Of a DNA stretch of 64,000 bases, positions 14,048 through 25,862 are shown in pieces. Each line of letters begins with the position of its first letter. Positions within the stretch are counted from its first letter, which is position 1. The stretch covers positions 3,383,501 through 3,447,500 of the forward strand of contig PQWQ01000001.1 of the NCBI GenBank assembly GCA_002943765.1. Direction: 5' to 3'. The notes beneath the pieces are model-generated. The model did no database searches. It was not told where the DNA came from and was given only the letters and a program-made list of their open reading frames with translations. The translations under genes and the position numbers were made by a program. Source of the DNA: Psoroptes ovis (Eukaryota; Arthropoda; Arachnida; Sarcoptiformes; Psoroptidae).

Positions 14048-14129
14048 TTAGATTGTCCCATAAGTTTTTGCCGTTTTTTAAATTTTTTTTTTCATTCAAA
14101 AAACGGCAAAAACTTATGGGACAACCCAA
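14048..14129. mobile_element. 82-bp mariner-type MITE (nearly all terminal inverted repeat)
   Basis: Two perfect 27-bp inverted arms, 14053-14079 and 14098-14124, start with TTGTCCCATAAGTTTTTGCC and are separated by only 18 bases. The outer ends extend as TTAGATTGTCCC on the left and, on the complement, TTGGGTTGTCCC on the right. A TA dinucleotide lies just outside each end (14046-14047 and 14130-14131), as expected for Tc1/mariner insertion. The TTRGRTTGTCCCATAAGT-like end resembles known mariner inverted repeats. No transposase remains, so this is a non-autonomous or solo-terminus element. Confidence 0.8.
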
Positions 14130-14880
14130 TATATCAACGACACATGATGAAAACAAGTGTTGATGATAATGGTGATGATGATGACCTTCAAATATTAATC
14201 ATAACAATTTCTTGTTGCTATTGTTGATATCGATAATGATGGCGATAATGTTGTTCATATTTCAACATGATCATTCAACAATTTATAATTCGAAATGGTG
14301 ATTAGTGAAATAAAAATCGCCTACGCTCTGCTATGATTATGTCATCAATGTGAATTTCTTGAAATTTGAATTTCAATTGAAATTTCATAAGAAAAATTCT
14401 TTGTTTTTATATTTTTCGTAGAAATGAAAATTTGAAGGAAAATTTCACACTTGTCTACTTGTTTGATTTTGAATTGAATTTAATGATTCCATGAAATCAC
14501 AACATTTCAAATTTTTAATTGTTTCATTATTTTGTTTGATGAATTTAAATTTATTTTTGTTTAATTATTATCATTCGTTATCGTTATTGTGATTATTATT
14601 ATTAGAAATTTTAGGATTTGACACGTTGTTGAACTTGATAATAAAAACAATAATAATAGCTATAATCATAGTGATAAGAATGATGCTATGAAGATGATAA
14701 TAATGACATAATTAACTTGCATTATGAGAATGAATGAATGAATTATAAACGCACGAATTTCGCGTTTTATCTTTTTTATTTTTTGAGTAATTTTTCCATG
14801 CAGAAAAAAACAATTAAACCTAGATTTGTTGTGTATATGTGTACATTTTGACTAATTAAAGTATAATTAAGATGTATTCA

Positions 14881-16706
14881 TCATGATGATGATGATGACG
14901 TTGTAGATGATGATGATGGTGTTTTCTCATAATTAGTTTTATCATCACTTTGTAAGTTATCAGCAAAATCTATACGTAATGAATGATGGTCGGGTAATGG
15001 TTTTGACCAAAGTGTATTGCGTAATGGTTTAGGCCTACGTTTTCCATCTGGATATGGATTCGGCATATTTATTGGATGAACATTCGGTGATATTCGTGGC
15101 CATTTTGGACAATCTAAATCAGCATTATTATTATGTGGTAATATTGCTGATGATGCACGTAAACCACGATAACGACCTTCATGGGCACGTTTACGTATAA
15201 GCGTCGATTTTAACCAATCCGGTGTGTTAGGTGGATGTGGATGTATGTGCGGAAATTTAGGTCTTCCTTCCCATGTTTGAAACATTTTATCAGTATCATA
15301 TGATTTCATTGGATCAATTGCTTTTAATCTTTCGAGTAAAACTTCTTTTGATAAATCTTTTGGATGACGAAAAGCATCCAAATACAAATTAAATGGTGCT
15401 CTTCCAGGATATTGTAATTGATTGAATTGTGTATTTTGCTTTGGAAAAATGTATTCATATGTTGGACATCTCATATCTATTTGAGACAAAAAAAATCATC
15501 ATTTTTACTATTAAAACACTTTTATAATAATTTACCTAGAATGTTATGAAAAATAGACTTGCAATAATCACTATAGGTTGTTTGAAACCATGATAACCCG
15601 ATAGGCTTAATTATTACATCACAATTATTAGACGCACATTTAGACATGAATTCAAGACCATTAAATTTCCTTTTTCCTAGATCGAAATCATTTATTCGTT
15701 CTAAATTTTCAATTCTCTTATTTGATTGAAATAAAACAAAAACATAACGATGATAACCAAGTCCTCGTATACCATAAATTGGTAAATAATCAATTATAGT
15801 ATCATAAGTAGTTTCATTGCCAACATTATTTGAAATGTTAGCAATTAACCAATGACAGACTCCTATATCATTGAAATGTGAATCTAAATTGACTAGTGCT
15901 AATGTGTAGAAATTTGGATCATTTTTTTCACCACTGTTAATCGTGATTGGTAAGTTTGATGATGAACATTCGACATCTAAATTACTATCGATGATTGCAG
16001 ATGTATTGATTTGAATTTGTGGCATTTTCTGGCCGAATTCAGCAGGAATCAAATTTCCTCTAAACGATTTCAAATAGGTCATTTCATTTTCATTATTTTG
16101 ATTAGAGAATATGGCTGTGACTGGTATTAAAGGATAAAAATGATACAATTCTCTATTTTCAAATTTATGGAATTTGACTTCATCTTTTGCATTAGCAATT
16201 ATCAATTCTTCTTCTGTTTCATTGACGAATGGTTGTTGAAAAAATAAATCACGATAAATTCCATAATGATGTGCAAGTTTATTCGTGGATTCAACATAAC
16301 TTTGTGTAAATGAATAAATTGATGATAATTTATCATAATCATCATTACTCAATTCAATATTTTTAACATTTTCATCATCATAGTCTTGGTTTTCATTGTC
16401 TGAAATTGATGTTTTATTTTGCTTGAGCAAAAAATTATTAGATTGCTTTATAAAATTAAGATATGCTTCAGAGCTGGTATCAAATCCAATATTTTTGGTA
16501 CGAATTGGATTATCATAATAATTAATACGATTCAATTTTTGTTTGATTGTTGGATATTCATTTGGTGGTTTATCAATTATCAATTCTTTAAGACCAACTT
16601 CACTGGTAGCTCCTGGACGTGAATGTCGACGGAGATTACGACATTGACCATGAAGATTGATTGATTTATAATTTTTAAACAAATTTAAACGAATTAATTT
16701 AATCAT
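14881..16706 (-). CDS. mRpL38: Mitochondrial ribosomal protein L38 (PEBP-fold)
   Basis: Two exons: 15536-16706 and 14881-15476, joined by a 59-bp intron (donor GTAAAT, acceptor ATAG), giving about 588 residues. It is a structural protein of the mitochondrial large ribosomal subunit. The phosphatidylethanolamine-binding-protein fold shows as RGNLIPAEFGQKMPQI, YTLALVNLDSHFND, CHWLIANI and IYGIRGLGYHRYVFVLFQ (about residues 215-330). The C-terminal part CPTYEYIFPKQ and PFNLYLDAFRHPKDL is typical of the L38 tail. The protein is longer than the roughly 380-residue human form because of an acidic insert near residue 110 and a Pro/Ser-rich C-terminal extension ending in a serine run. The basic N-terminus MIKLIRLNLFKNYKS fits a mitochondrial presequence. 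It is divergent from RpL19, 361 bp away. Confidence 0.88.
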
Positions 16707-17067
16707 TTTTTTTCAGAATTAAATTTGATTCATAAAAAAAATTTGAAAAAAACATGTGTTATGTACCGTTCATATACAATGTCTCAATTTGAAAACAGAA
16801 TTTATGAATGAATTCAGTCGGTTGTCATGCGTACATCGAATCAAACAATCAAAAATCCACGCTGTGTTTTTTCTCTGTGTTTGTTTGTTTCTCTGATATC
16901 CGTCGTTTCCTCTTTCACGCACACATACGTTTGTGTAACGTGTTTATGTTTTTTCAATAGGTTTTCATATTGTTTTGAAGCATTTTCTTCGTGCTTCATG
17001 TTTCAATTGAATTTTAATTTTTAATTTTGTTTCACCATAAATTAATTTCTCCTGGTATTAGTATACA
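16707..17067. promoter_or_regulatory. Shared divergent promoter region of mRpL38 and RpL19
   Basis: Only 361 bp separate the two start codons, so both promoters must lie here unless they overlap the genes. A pyrimidine stretch at 16907-16917 (TTTCCTCTTTC) resembles the TCT/TOP initiator used by cytosolic ribosomal-protein genes on the plus strand; a second candidate, TTTCTCCT, lies at 17046-17053 close to the RpL19 start. No TATA box is clearly placed. Which pyrimidine tract is the real start cannot be decided from sequence alone. Confidence 0.4.
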
Positions 17068-17790
17068 ATGAGGTAAAATTGTTATTTGAATCGATTCATT
17101 CAATTTGAAATTTTTAATATTTTTTATTCAATCAAACAAGTTCATTGGGTCTACAAAAGCGCTTGGCAGCCGCTGTACTCAAATGTGGCCGTAACAAAGT
17201 TTGGCTTGATCCAAATGAAAACACGGAAATATCAAATGCCAATTCTAGACAAAACATTCGTAAATTGATTAAAGATGGTTTTATAATTCGTAAACCAGTC
17301 GCCGTTCATTCACGTGCACGCGTTCGCCGTAATGCAGAAGCACGTCGCAAAGGTCGTCATACTGGCCCAGGTAAACGTAAAGGTACTGCAAATGCTCGTA
17401 TGCCCGTCAAAGTTTTATGGATTCGTCGTATGCGTGTACTTCGACGACTGTTGAAAAAATACCGTGAAAACAAAAAAATCGATCGCCATCTCTATCATGA
17501 ATTGTATATGAAATCGAAAGGTAATGTCTTCAAAAATAAGCGTGTTCTTATGGAATATATTCATAAGAAGAAGGTTGAAAAATTGCGTCAAAAACAATTG
17601 AAGTAAGGATCATAAATAATCATAATAATGACAGTTCTCATCAAAATTCTTTTACCTTATTTACAGTGAAATGGCTGAAGTTCGTCGACAAAAAGCTAAA
17701 GAACGTCAAAAGAGGCGAGAAGAACGACAAAAAACGAAATTACAAGAAGCTAGAGATATGTTCCAGAAAGAAGATGCTGGTGACAAATAA
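17068..17790 (+). CDS. RpL19: 60S ribosomal protein L19 (eL19)
   Basis: Three exons: 17068-17072 (only ATGAG), 17141-17602 and 17667-17790, with intron phases that join perfectly (donors GTAAAA and GTAAGG, acceptors CAAG and ACAG). The protein of about 196 residues starts MSSLGLQKRLAAAVLKCG and contains the hallmark L19 blocks VWLDPNE, NSRQNIRKLIKDGFIIRKP, HSRARVRRNAEARRKGRHTG, GKRKGTANARMPVKV and KGNVFKNKRVLMEYIH, then a charged helical tail. It is a component of the large cytosolic ribosomal subunit. The five-base first coding exon is a common ribosomal-protein arrangement. A poly(A) signal AATAAA lies at 17879-17884. Confidence 0.97.
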
Positions 17791-17949
17791 ATTGAATATC
17801 AATGTACGCGGTCAATGATCATCTTGTAATTTTTGTCCAAAAAAATTAATATAACAAAAACCATTTTTTGAATTGATTAATAAAAGAGAAATTGACTTTC
17901 TTAAAAACAGTGTTTATTGAATTTTATTATGATATACAAATATTCGATA
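17791..17949. terminator. Convergent 3' region of RpL19 and NPC1 with poly(A) signals
   Basis: The stop codons of the two convergent genes are 159 bp apart. AATAAA on the plus strand (17879-17884) serves RpL19. On the minus strand AATAAA occurs at 17913-17918 and again at 17923-17928, suited to NPC1. The two transcripts probably abut or overlap slightly. Confidence 0.6.
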
Positions 17950-20900
17950 TTAATTACATGATAAACAACAAGAGTTCATCAAAGAACGTGCATAATCATT
18001 GAAATAGCTTAATAACACAGGTAATAATACCAGACCATGTAATGCGCCAATAATGACGATACCGAAATACATGCGAAAATAAAATATTTGAAAAATTTCT
18101 GATGGTGAAAACGCTAATATCATGATGCCAAAAAATTTAGTCATCGTAATACCAGATAATACTGAACTACCCATTTCAGCTAAACCATATTGTGCACGTT
18201 TTATCGCTGTAGCTTTATTTGATAATATTGTTGCACGTGCAATATGTGTACAAAATTCCACCGATATACCAATACTCTATGATTTGATAGGTCAGATTAG
18301 ATCATTAAAATTTATTTTTCGAGTTAAAAACTACATTATCACTACTACTTACCATTGTAAGATTAACCAATGAAACAGCGTTTAATGATATATTCCAAAA
18401 ATACATTAAACCAAACATGTTAATGATAATACTTGATATCGTTAGTGTAATTAAAAATGAAGTAATCAAATCGAATGATAAGAATAGAAATGTCACAATA
18501 AATATCGATAATAATGCACAAACGATATTAATTATTGATTCTGACCAAATCGTTAAATATTGTTCATAAAATACATAGAAAAAACTATATGGAAAAATTT
18601 CGATATCGCTATCGTTTTTTGTTTGCTGCTTAATTAATTCTTTGATTGATTCGGCTATATTTTTAGATAAGACACGCGCATTTTGTAATGCACGTGTAAA
18701 ATCTTTGGAATATTGTAATGGGATATGATAGGTCATGAAATAAGTTGCATCGATATGATCAGTGATATTTTCTCCAGTTGGACTTATTGCATGATAATAA
18801 TTTGGACGTCCACTAAATTGATGAAAAAGAATTTTGATGTCGATTTTTAAATAATACGATTCATTAAAAAATATTTACCCTTTACCACATTTTGTATTTG
18901 GAATATCATTGACAAAATAATCTAAAAATGGTTTATAAAATTTATCAGGCCGAATTCGTTGATTATTGCTAGGATCATGACACCAATCACCATCATCATA
19001 ATAATCATCTCCACAAGCGATATTACATGAATCACAATCATCTGATTCAACTGAAATTAAATAAAATAATTATAAATGTAAAATAATGATTAAAATAAAT
19101 TCATACTTGATGATGGACAAAATGTTCCATTAGAAAACAATCGACAGCAATCATCGCTTGATACCCATTGAATATAATCATCAATCCAACTACTAGCAGA
19201 TTCAGGAACTAAGTAACTAATCTCAGATTTATTTGCAGCTTGTGCTAGCATATTCGTAATCGAATAACTAGAACAACCACTTTGTGAACAGATTAAATTT
19301 TGATTTGCAGAATAATTGAAACCAGATTTACTTTTCATTACAAAATAGACAGGTGGTCCAACTTTTAGTTTGTGAACTTGTGCATCTAAAAATTTAAGAA
19401 CATAAGAGTCGGACGGCATTGAGTAACGTTGTTCAAGACCAACATCAACTTTATGCAAAACAGATATCGATATTGATAACCAAATGATAAATATTTGTAT
19501 CACGATAAAACGAACATTTCTCTTCATTAAAAATGGTGCAAAAATTTCACTGAAAAATGTGTAAAGTAAACCATTTTTAAAACGATTTTCATTATCATTA
19601 TTGCTATTGTCATGACTAGAATTGTGATTTGATTTTTTATCACATTTAATAAAATATAGTATTTCCCAACGATTATCTTCATGACGACGAATATCCCATG
19701 CTAATATCGGTACAAAAATTAACATCTGAAATATGAATGCAATGATCAATGCGATACCGGCATTGATAGCAAATATTCGTACGGCTGGCATCGGTATGAT
19801 TGCACCAAGAAAAAAACATGTTGATTCCGCAATTGTAGCAAGCAAAATTGATGGTGCAATATCATACATTAAGCGTTCCATTCGATTTTCTAATTGTCTC
19901 TGATAATCAGCATTATGCAAATTATGTCTTTCGAGATAGCGAACTAGTAAGAAAATATTATCAACACCAATAGCCAATACTAGAAATGGTATCACTTCCA
20001 TAATGATTAATGTTAAATGTATGCCTAAATAACACAATAAACCGACTGATGATAGGACGGATAATAAAACAATCAACACGCCAACAAGCCCAAGAATAAT
20101 CCTGGAATCGATCTGATATGAGTTTAAAAAGTGATTAGATTATAATCTGGAAAAATAATTGTTGAGCTTAATATTTTACATACCAATAATCGTTTAAAAC
20201 CGCTGAAACTGCCTAATGAAATTGTAATATACAAAAACATTACAACATAACTGATCGCAACAGTGAATTTATTGGAGTTTGTTAGGCGTTCTAATTCATC
20301 TTCAATTGAACGTTCAGAATAAAATGCAACATCAATCAATGAATCATTATAATTGGAAAGCAATTCCAAAAATTCTTTCTCCCATTTCAGTGCATTACGA
20401 TTATCATTATCATTGATATTATTATTCAATGTTAACGTAAACACCAATGATTTAGCTTCGAAATAATTTCGACCATTATAGTCAGCCAAAGCAATGTGTG
20501 GGAATATTGGACCACCGTATGGTGCTAAACATGATCTACCTTTAAAATTTGTATCGAATGGCTTTGAAATACAATTGCGTATGATGTCCAGATAAAGTGT
20601 GTCATTATTCAATACATTTAAATCATTTTGTAGCCAACCTAATAATGATTGTACCATGCAGACATCATTATTCATTGGTGAATAGCAAATTTTTTCAACC
20701 GATATTACTTCATTATTATTATCATCTTTGATTTTTAAATTCATTATTTTTTGTTGTAATTTATAAAATTGTATTAAAAATGTTTGATTGAATACTGGCC
20801 CGAATTCGATGCCATCTTTTTCAAACGTTCCCGTGTGTTTTGGTGTCAATACAATATTTTCAACACGATAAAATGGTTCAAAATTTTCTTCAAAAATTTT

Positions 20901-22114
20901 TTTCTCAATTCTTGAACGACTTGTTTCAGTTGACCATAATTTAATAGGTTTCGTCAATGCAACAAATTTCACTAAACCAATCGATAAAATTATTCCAATA
21001 AGCAAACCAATCAAAGGTAATATAATACTGTATGGTTTTCTTGCACAAATTTTGCCATATTTTCCAAAAATTGTGCACAATTTTGCATGAAATGATGCCT
21101 GTTTTATCAAGATTCTCGACGATGAGCTACTAATATTGTTAAGATTTTGATCATTAGATGATTCATGTTTATTATATAATACAAATATGACTGTTGAAAT
21201 GATTAAAATAATAATATAAATCATTGCCATTACGACTGCTGCACCATTGACACCGAATAATAACCATTCTTTTGTTTCTTCAGGCAATGGTTTTGGTTTT
21301 GGACAAACTGCATCACAATCAGCACATGAACAAGTGTTATTATTGAAAAGTTCTGGTGCTTCACTACATTTATAAGCTTTTTCATATAAACCATTTCGTA
21401 TATAATCTTCGAATATAAATTTAATTTCAAACGGTGAAACACCTTTTTTGCCGATGTAATGGAAAAATTTTTCTGCTGTACATGTGTCATTTGGCGAAGT
21501 GAGATCACATAATAATTGCGGTACAATTTTTACACCACCCGATGGCATTTGTACATTTTCACATGATCCATAAATTTCTTCCGATAATTTTTTCGGATAA
21601 TGATATTTTATTGATAATATTGCATTATTTGTATGGTTATAATCAATAATTTCCAAAAAATCGCTTTGTTGTGGCGAACAAGTCATCCAGAAAAATATTC
21701 TAGCAAAATTATAACAACAAGATGGACATCTGGATAGAAATGTTTTAGCAGTTTGTAATTGTATTATCAATTGATCAATTTGTATTTTTGAACAACAATA
21801 TTCAGCTTTATCGTCTAATTCCGGTATCATTGTATGTAAAATTTTAAATGAATCACTACTTGTATCTAATGGCACGGGTGGACCATCATATTTACATGGA
21901 AGTGGTAATGTAAGACCAAACGAATTTATTGTTAGATCACATTGATCTCGAAATAGACATCGATGACAATCGATGAATGAAATCTATAAAATTAAATTAA
22001 ATTTAATATTAAAAATGATGAAATTTCAATAATTCATTAAATGTAAATTACCTTAAAAAATAAAATGCCGACCAAAAATAGATATTTCAACATTTTTACA
22101 AAAGCGAATTGCAT
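17950..22114 (-). CDS. NPC1: NPC intracellular cholesterol transporter 1
   Basis: Six exons (minus): 22052-22114, 20184-21983, 19107-20112, 18879-19050, 18353-18812, 17950-18276; all phases agree and give about 1,275 residues, close to the usual length. NPC1 takes sterol from NPC2 in the lysosome and moves it through the membrane. A hydrophobic leader (MLKYLFLVGILFF) is followed by the Cys-rich N-terminal domain (DKAEYCCSKIQI, FLSRCPSCCYNF, TCSPQQSDFL). The sterol-sensing segment has EVIPFLVLAIGVDNIFLLVR and FFLGAIIPMPAVRIF. The third lumenal domain includes NTKCGK spliced to GGRPNYYAISP, and the last exon has SVEFCTHIARA and MGSSVLSGITMTKFFGI. The C-terminus ends in NSCCLSCN and lacks the vertebrate LLNF-type dileucine. 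The start at 22114 is used because it opens the leader; a second ATG at 22093 is in frame. Confidence 0.96.
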
Positions 22115-22973
22115 CAATTTGTGCAACACATGAAAACAAGTATTAACAATGATAATATTCGAATAAATCAATCAATTTAATATTAAAGATGATACTTTTA
22201 AAATTTATGTTTCGATTAAAAATCAATTTTAAATTAAAATTTTCGATTAATTAAATAAACAGTCATTTAATAAATGTTATCAACTTGGTTACTATTTGCT
22301 ATCTATCATAGATCATCAACATTATCATCATCACTATCAATTGTAATACATGCTTGAATGTTGAGAAAAATATGCGCGCATTAATTTTTTTTGTCGAAAA
22401 ACAAAATTTCAAAATTAAAAAATTAAAAAAAAACAACAAAAACAATAGACAATCAATTTTATCGATAAAATCAAATCAAATCTAAATCAAACACTATTAA
22501 TACTTTATTACAGTTACCTTGTTTGTTTGAAAAATTGTAATAAAATATGTAAAAATAGATTTTGACATGGTATTTTTGTTATTGTTTATTCTTGTGTATC
22601 TAAAAAGTAAAATATAAATGTACCAAAGATGATGACATCTGCTTATAATGATAAAAATAATTATCGGATGTAATGATCTTTATTTTTGATTTCAAAAATC
22701 AAATTCAATGACTTGATATGATTACCAATCGATTTGGAAATGAAGATTGATGGCTATGACTGTAATTTAAAGATGCAACAACATTTGCAAATACTTGATT
22801 GCAAATTGATTTTCGATTGACACTTATATAATTCAGATAATGTTTAATCCGTCAATTAATGTCGAAAAATTTTCCGTACAAAATAAATAATGATCATGTG
22901 AATGTGGATGAATGAAATTAACAGGTACGCAACATCTTGCACTCAATCGATGAAGATAATGATGACTATTGTT
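22115..22973. other. Intergenic between NPC1 and PLRG1
   Basis: About 860 bp of AT-rich DNA. It should contain the NPC1 promoter (near 22115-22400) and the 3' untranslated region of PLRG1 (near 22700-22973). No gene or clear motif was seen. Confidence 0.6.
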
Positions 22974-24608
22974 TCAAAAACGTTTACGTTTTAATAATTC
23001 AGGTTCCCATTTAATGGGATGTGTTTCTTCGGTTGCTGTATCATCTTCCTTGTATATTTTTATCGTTTTATCTGCTTCACCTGTTATCAAACGCGATGAA
23101 CTTTTATCAAAATTTAAAGCAAATATACCACATTCAGAATCGATAGACCCTGATTGTGCTTTTGATTGTAAACGTTGAAAATTATAACCAGTACGCCAAT
23201 CCCAAAAAAACATTGAACCATTATCGCCACCCGATACTAGTACACTATCATCATTAATCGCTAATGCATTAATCATGGAATCATGACCAGATAAATTTTG
23301 TATAAAACGTCCTTCTGGTAATGCCCATTGTTTCAATGAATTAATTGATCCGGAACAAAATGTATTTAGATAAGGATGTGCAACAAGAGCACGTACACTT
23401 TTTTTATGATTTGTTAATGTTGCTATGGTTTTGCCTGCAACAATATCCCATAAGCGTATGGTAGAATCATGAGATCCTGTGACTATCTGAGGATCAGTAG
23501 GCTGACAAAAAACTGATGCAACAGTATTAGAATGTCCACCAAGTGAATGTATTTGAGCTTTTGTTCGCATATCCCATACACGCGCAACAGAATCACGGCC
23601 ACCTGTCACTAAAATATCTAATGTTGGATGCAACGCTAAACAATATACACCAGATAAGTGGCCATGATAATGGCGCACAACTTTGTTATATTCAAGATCC
23701 CAACATTTGACCATTTTATCTTCCCCACATGAAAACAGATATGGTTGTCTTGATGATACTTCCAGTCCGCGTACTGGAGATATATGACCAGTTAGTGATA
23801 ATTTTAATGTGCCTGATGCGAGATCCCAAATTTTTATGATACGATCATTTGATCCTGTAGCAAACCATTCGTTGCCAGGTTCAACTGTTATACACCGTAC
23901 CCAACCAGTGTGACCTGAAATAACACGATACAGCTTCCATGGTGCATGCCATTCTGGTTTGGGCATCTGTATAGTTTTTCGTGGAGCAATAGTTAAACCA
24001 GATGCCAATACAACTTGACCAGATTTATGACGGTTAATATTATCACTCGTATTTCCATTGTTTGTTGTTGCTAATGCAACTTGTGATTCATTAACAGGAG
24101 CTGGTAATTTTGATTTCAATTCATCAATAGGATTCATTGCGCCAGATAGATTAGCAGATTGATTTTGCTCATTCTTAAGTACTAATGCTTTCGATAATGA
24201 TTTTTTAGCTTCATTCTTCTTATTTATATGATCACTATCATTAGATTTTGTTTTCAAACAATTAGGTATCAATGATAAAATTGGTCCATATTGATCACGT
24301 GCTTTAATGTTGTAACGAAAATTTAACATGTCTTGATCGAATGGTGGCAACATATTCATATCACTGATGAACATTTCATGTGTACGTTTTAACATGCGAA
24401 ATACTAATGTATGACGAGTATGCTTCGGTAATGTTTCATCAAAATCATCATTTTCATTTTGTTGTTGTTGCTGCGATTTTTCTTGTTGAGATGATTGTTT
24501 TTGAATTGGTGTTGGTGTTGATGTGGATGGTCCACGCAATGGTGGCCGATGTGGCGTTGCAACATGTTGATGACGACTACGAATCGGTGTTGTTTGAATT
24601 TGATCCAT
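22974..24608 (-). CDS. PLRG1: Pleiotropic regulator 1 (Prp46/PRL1, spliceosomal WD40 protein)
   Basis: A single exon of 544 residues. PLRG1 is a core member of the Prp19/NineTeen complex in the activated spliceosome. The N-terminal half is low complexity and holds the conserved block HTLVFRMLKRTHEMFISD (about residues 64-83). The motif MPKPEWHAPWKLYRVISGHT (about 219-238) opens a seven-bladed WD40 propeller: HTGWVRCITVEPGNEWFATG, SLTGHISPVRGLEV, YLFSCGEDKMVKCWDLEYNK, VYCLALHPTLDILVTGGRDS, IVTGSHDSTIRLWD, NHKKSVRALVAHP and LVSGGDNGSMFFWDWRTGYN. The tail EDDTATEETHPIKWEPELLK-RKRF is diagnostic of the family. The ATG at 24608 is the natural first codon. There is no intron, unlike most animal homologues. 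MRI1 lies upstream in the same direction, 174 bp away. Confidence 0.97.
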   Translation of the reverse strand: MDQIQTTPIRSRHQHVATPHRPPLRGPSTSTPTPIQKQSSQQEKSQQQQQNENDDFDETLPKHTRHTLVFRMLKRTHEMFISDMNMLPPFDQDMLNFRYNIKARDQYGPILSLIPNCLKTKSNDSDHINKKNEAKKSLSKALVLKNEQNQSANLSGAMNPIDELKSKLPAPVNESQVALATTNNGNTSDNINRHKSGQVVLASGLTIAPRKTIQMPKPEWHAPWKLYRVISGHTGWVRCITVEPGNEWFATGSNDRIIKIWDLASGTLKLSLTGHISPVRGLEVSSRQPYLFSCGEDKMVKCWDLEYNKVVRHYHGHLSGVYCLALHPTLDILVTGGRDSVARVWDMRTKAQIHSLGGHSNTVASVFCQPTDPQIVTGSHDSTIRLWDIVAGKTIATLTNHKKSVRALVAHPYLNTFCSGSINSLKQWALPEGRFIQNLSGHDSMINALAINDDSVLVSGGDNGSMFFWDWRTGYNFQRLQSKAQSGSIDSECGIFALNFDKSSSRLITGEADKTIKIYKEDDTATEETHPIKWEPELLKRKRF

Positions 24609-24782
24609 GTTTTTTCTAAAAGTTTAATGGAATTTATTTGAAAGTTTCACAATGATGATAGAATAAAGCAAAAATTTTAAAAACAAAGCAAATGGGACGA
24701 TTCATAAACGACGATTTCAAATTTTTAAATTCAAAAATTATCTAAACGTTTTTAATTTGAAAAAAAATCAAAAAAAATTATA

Positions 24783-25862
24783 TTAAAATAAATTTGATAT
24801 GTTTTCAGGTTTAATAACACCACATTCAGTTATTATGCCACCAGTTATTAATCGTGCCGGTGTTATATCAAACGATGGATTCCAACATTTCATGTCTGTC
24901 GGTGCTATTTGTATTGAACCCATTGTTTTCATTTCTGAATCTGATCTTTCTTCGATTGGTATTTTTGTGCCATCATCAATACGTGAATCGATTGTTGATA
25001 ACGGTGATGCAACATAGAATGGTATGGAAAAAAATTTAGCTAATATCGATATTTGATATGTTCCAATTTTATTAGCAGTATCACCATTAATGGCAACACG
25101 ATCAGCCCCAACAATGACTGCATCAATTTTTTTCGTTTCCATCAACCATGCAACCATATTATCACAAATTAATGTAGATGGTATATTATCGGTCATCAAT
25201 TCCCAAGCTGTCAAACGTGAACCTTGATTGTATGGTCGTGTCTCGGTACAATATGCATGTGCTAAGAATCCTTTAGAATGTAACTGTCTAATGACACCTA
25301 ATGCTGTACCATAGCCAGCTGTTGCTAAACTGCCCGTATTGCAATGTGTCAATATATTAAATTGTTTCTTATCAGATTTTTTATTACAAATATGTTCACA
25401 GCCATATTCACCGATTTTTTTATTTATCATGCGATCTTTTTCCAAAATTGCATGACAATATTTTCTAATTGAATCAATCAATGTATCGAATGATATTTTT
25501 TCCAAATCTTTTTTCAGTCGAATAAATGCCAACAATTCATTGAATTCTTTTTCAATATTAACAGCTGTCGGCCGTGATGTGCAAAGATATTTGGCTTGTT
25601 TTGCAACATATTCATATAATTTATCCGAATCATTATTGAACTGTACGATTACATCACATTTTCCTAATTCAACAGCTAAACCTAATAAACCGATAATAGC
25701 GATGGCGGGTGCACCACGTGTTTTCATACGATTAATTGCATTCCATGCATCTTCAACACCATGGATTTGTTCATATGATACTTTACTTGGTAATAGAAGT
25801 TGATTTATAATGAAAATTTGATCATCTTTGACCATGATTGATTCAGCGACCATTTTGTCCAT
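24783..25862 (-). CDS. MRI1: Methylthioribose-1-phosphate isomerase
   Basis: An intronless frame of 359 residues. The enzyme converts 5-methylthioribose-1-phosphate to 5-methylthioribulose-1-phosphate in the methionine salvage pathway in the cytosol. The family motifs are all present: MKTRGAPAIAI (about residue 46), THCNTGSLATAGYGTALG with the catalytic Cys near 174, AYCTETRPYNQGSRLTAWEL (about 203-222), IVGADRVAINGDTANKIGTY with the catalytic Asp near 254, and the C-terminal FDITPARLITGGIITECG. I start at the ATG at 25862; the frame is open a little further upstream but only without ATG. An alternative Met lies three codons downstream. The gene is divergent from the ENPP-type gene. Confidence 0.95.
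   Translation of the reverse strand: MDKMVAESIMVKDDQIFIINQLLLPSKVSYEQIHGVEDAWNAINRMKTRGAPAIAIIGLLGLAVELGKCDVIVQFNNDSDKLYEYVAKQAKYLCTSRPTAVNIEKEFNELLAFIRLKKDLEKISFDTLIDSIRKYCHAILEKDRMINKKIGEYGCEHICNKKSDKKQFNILTHCNTGSLATAGYGTALGVIRQLHSKGFLAHAYCTETRPYNQGSRLTAWELMTDNIPSTLICDNMVAWLMETKKIDAVIVGADRVAINGDTANKIGTYQISILAKFFSIPFYVASPLSTIDSRIDDGTKIPIEERSDSEMKTMGSIQIAPTDMKCWNPSFDITPARLITGGIITECGVIKPENISNLF

Larger units (their letters stand above)
8648..14880. other. Long AT-rich intergenic stretch, no gene seen
   Basis: About 6.2 kb with homopolymers (A19 at 10138-10156, A42 at 12767-12808), simple AAT/GAT repeats and short palindromes such as a 9-bp stem with 4-base loop at 12013-12034. Open frames of 60-98 codons (for example 9479-9775 minus, 13423-13608 minus) have no motif and consist of low-complexity T-rich translation. 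The mariner-type MITE at 14048-14129 is the only structured element I can support. Confidence 0.6.

Noticed and set aside
13939..14163. 74-codon plus-strand open frame
   Set aside because: It runs through both arms of the mariner MITE, so the apparent protein is partly inverted-repeat translation; no motif is present.
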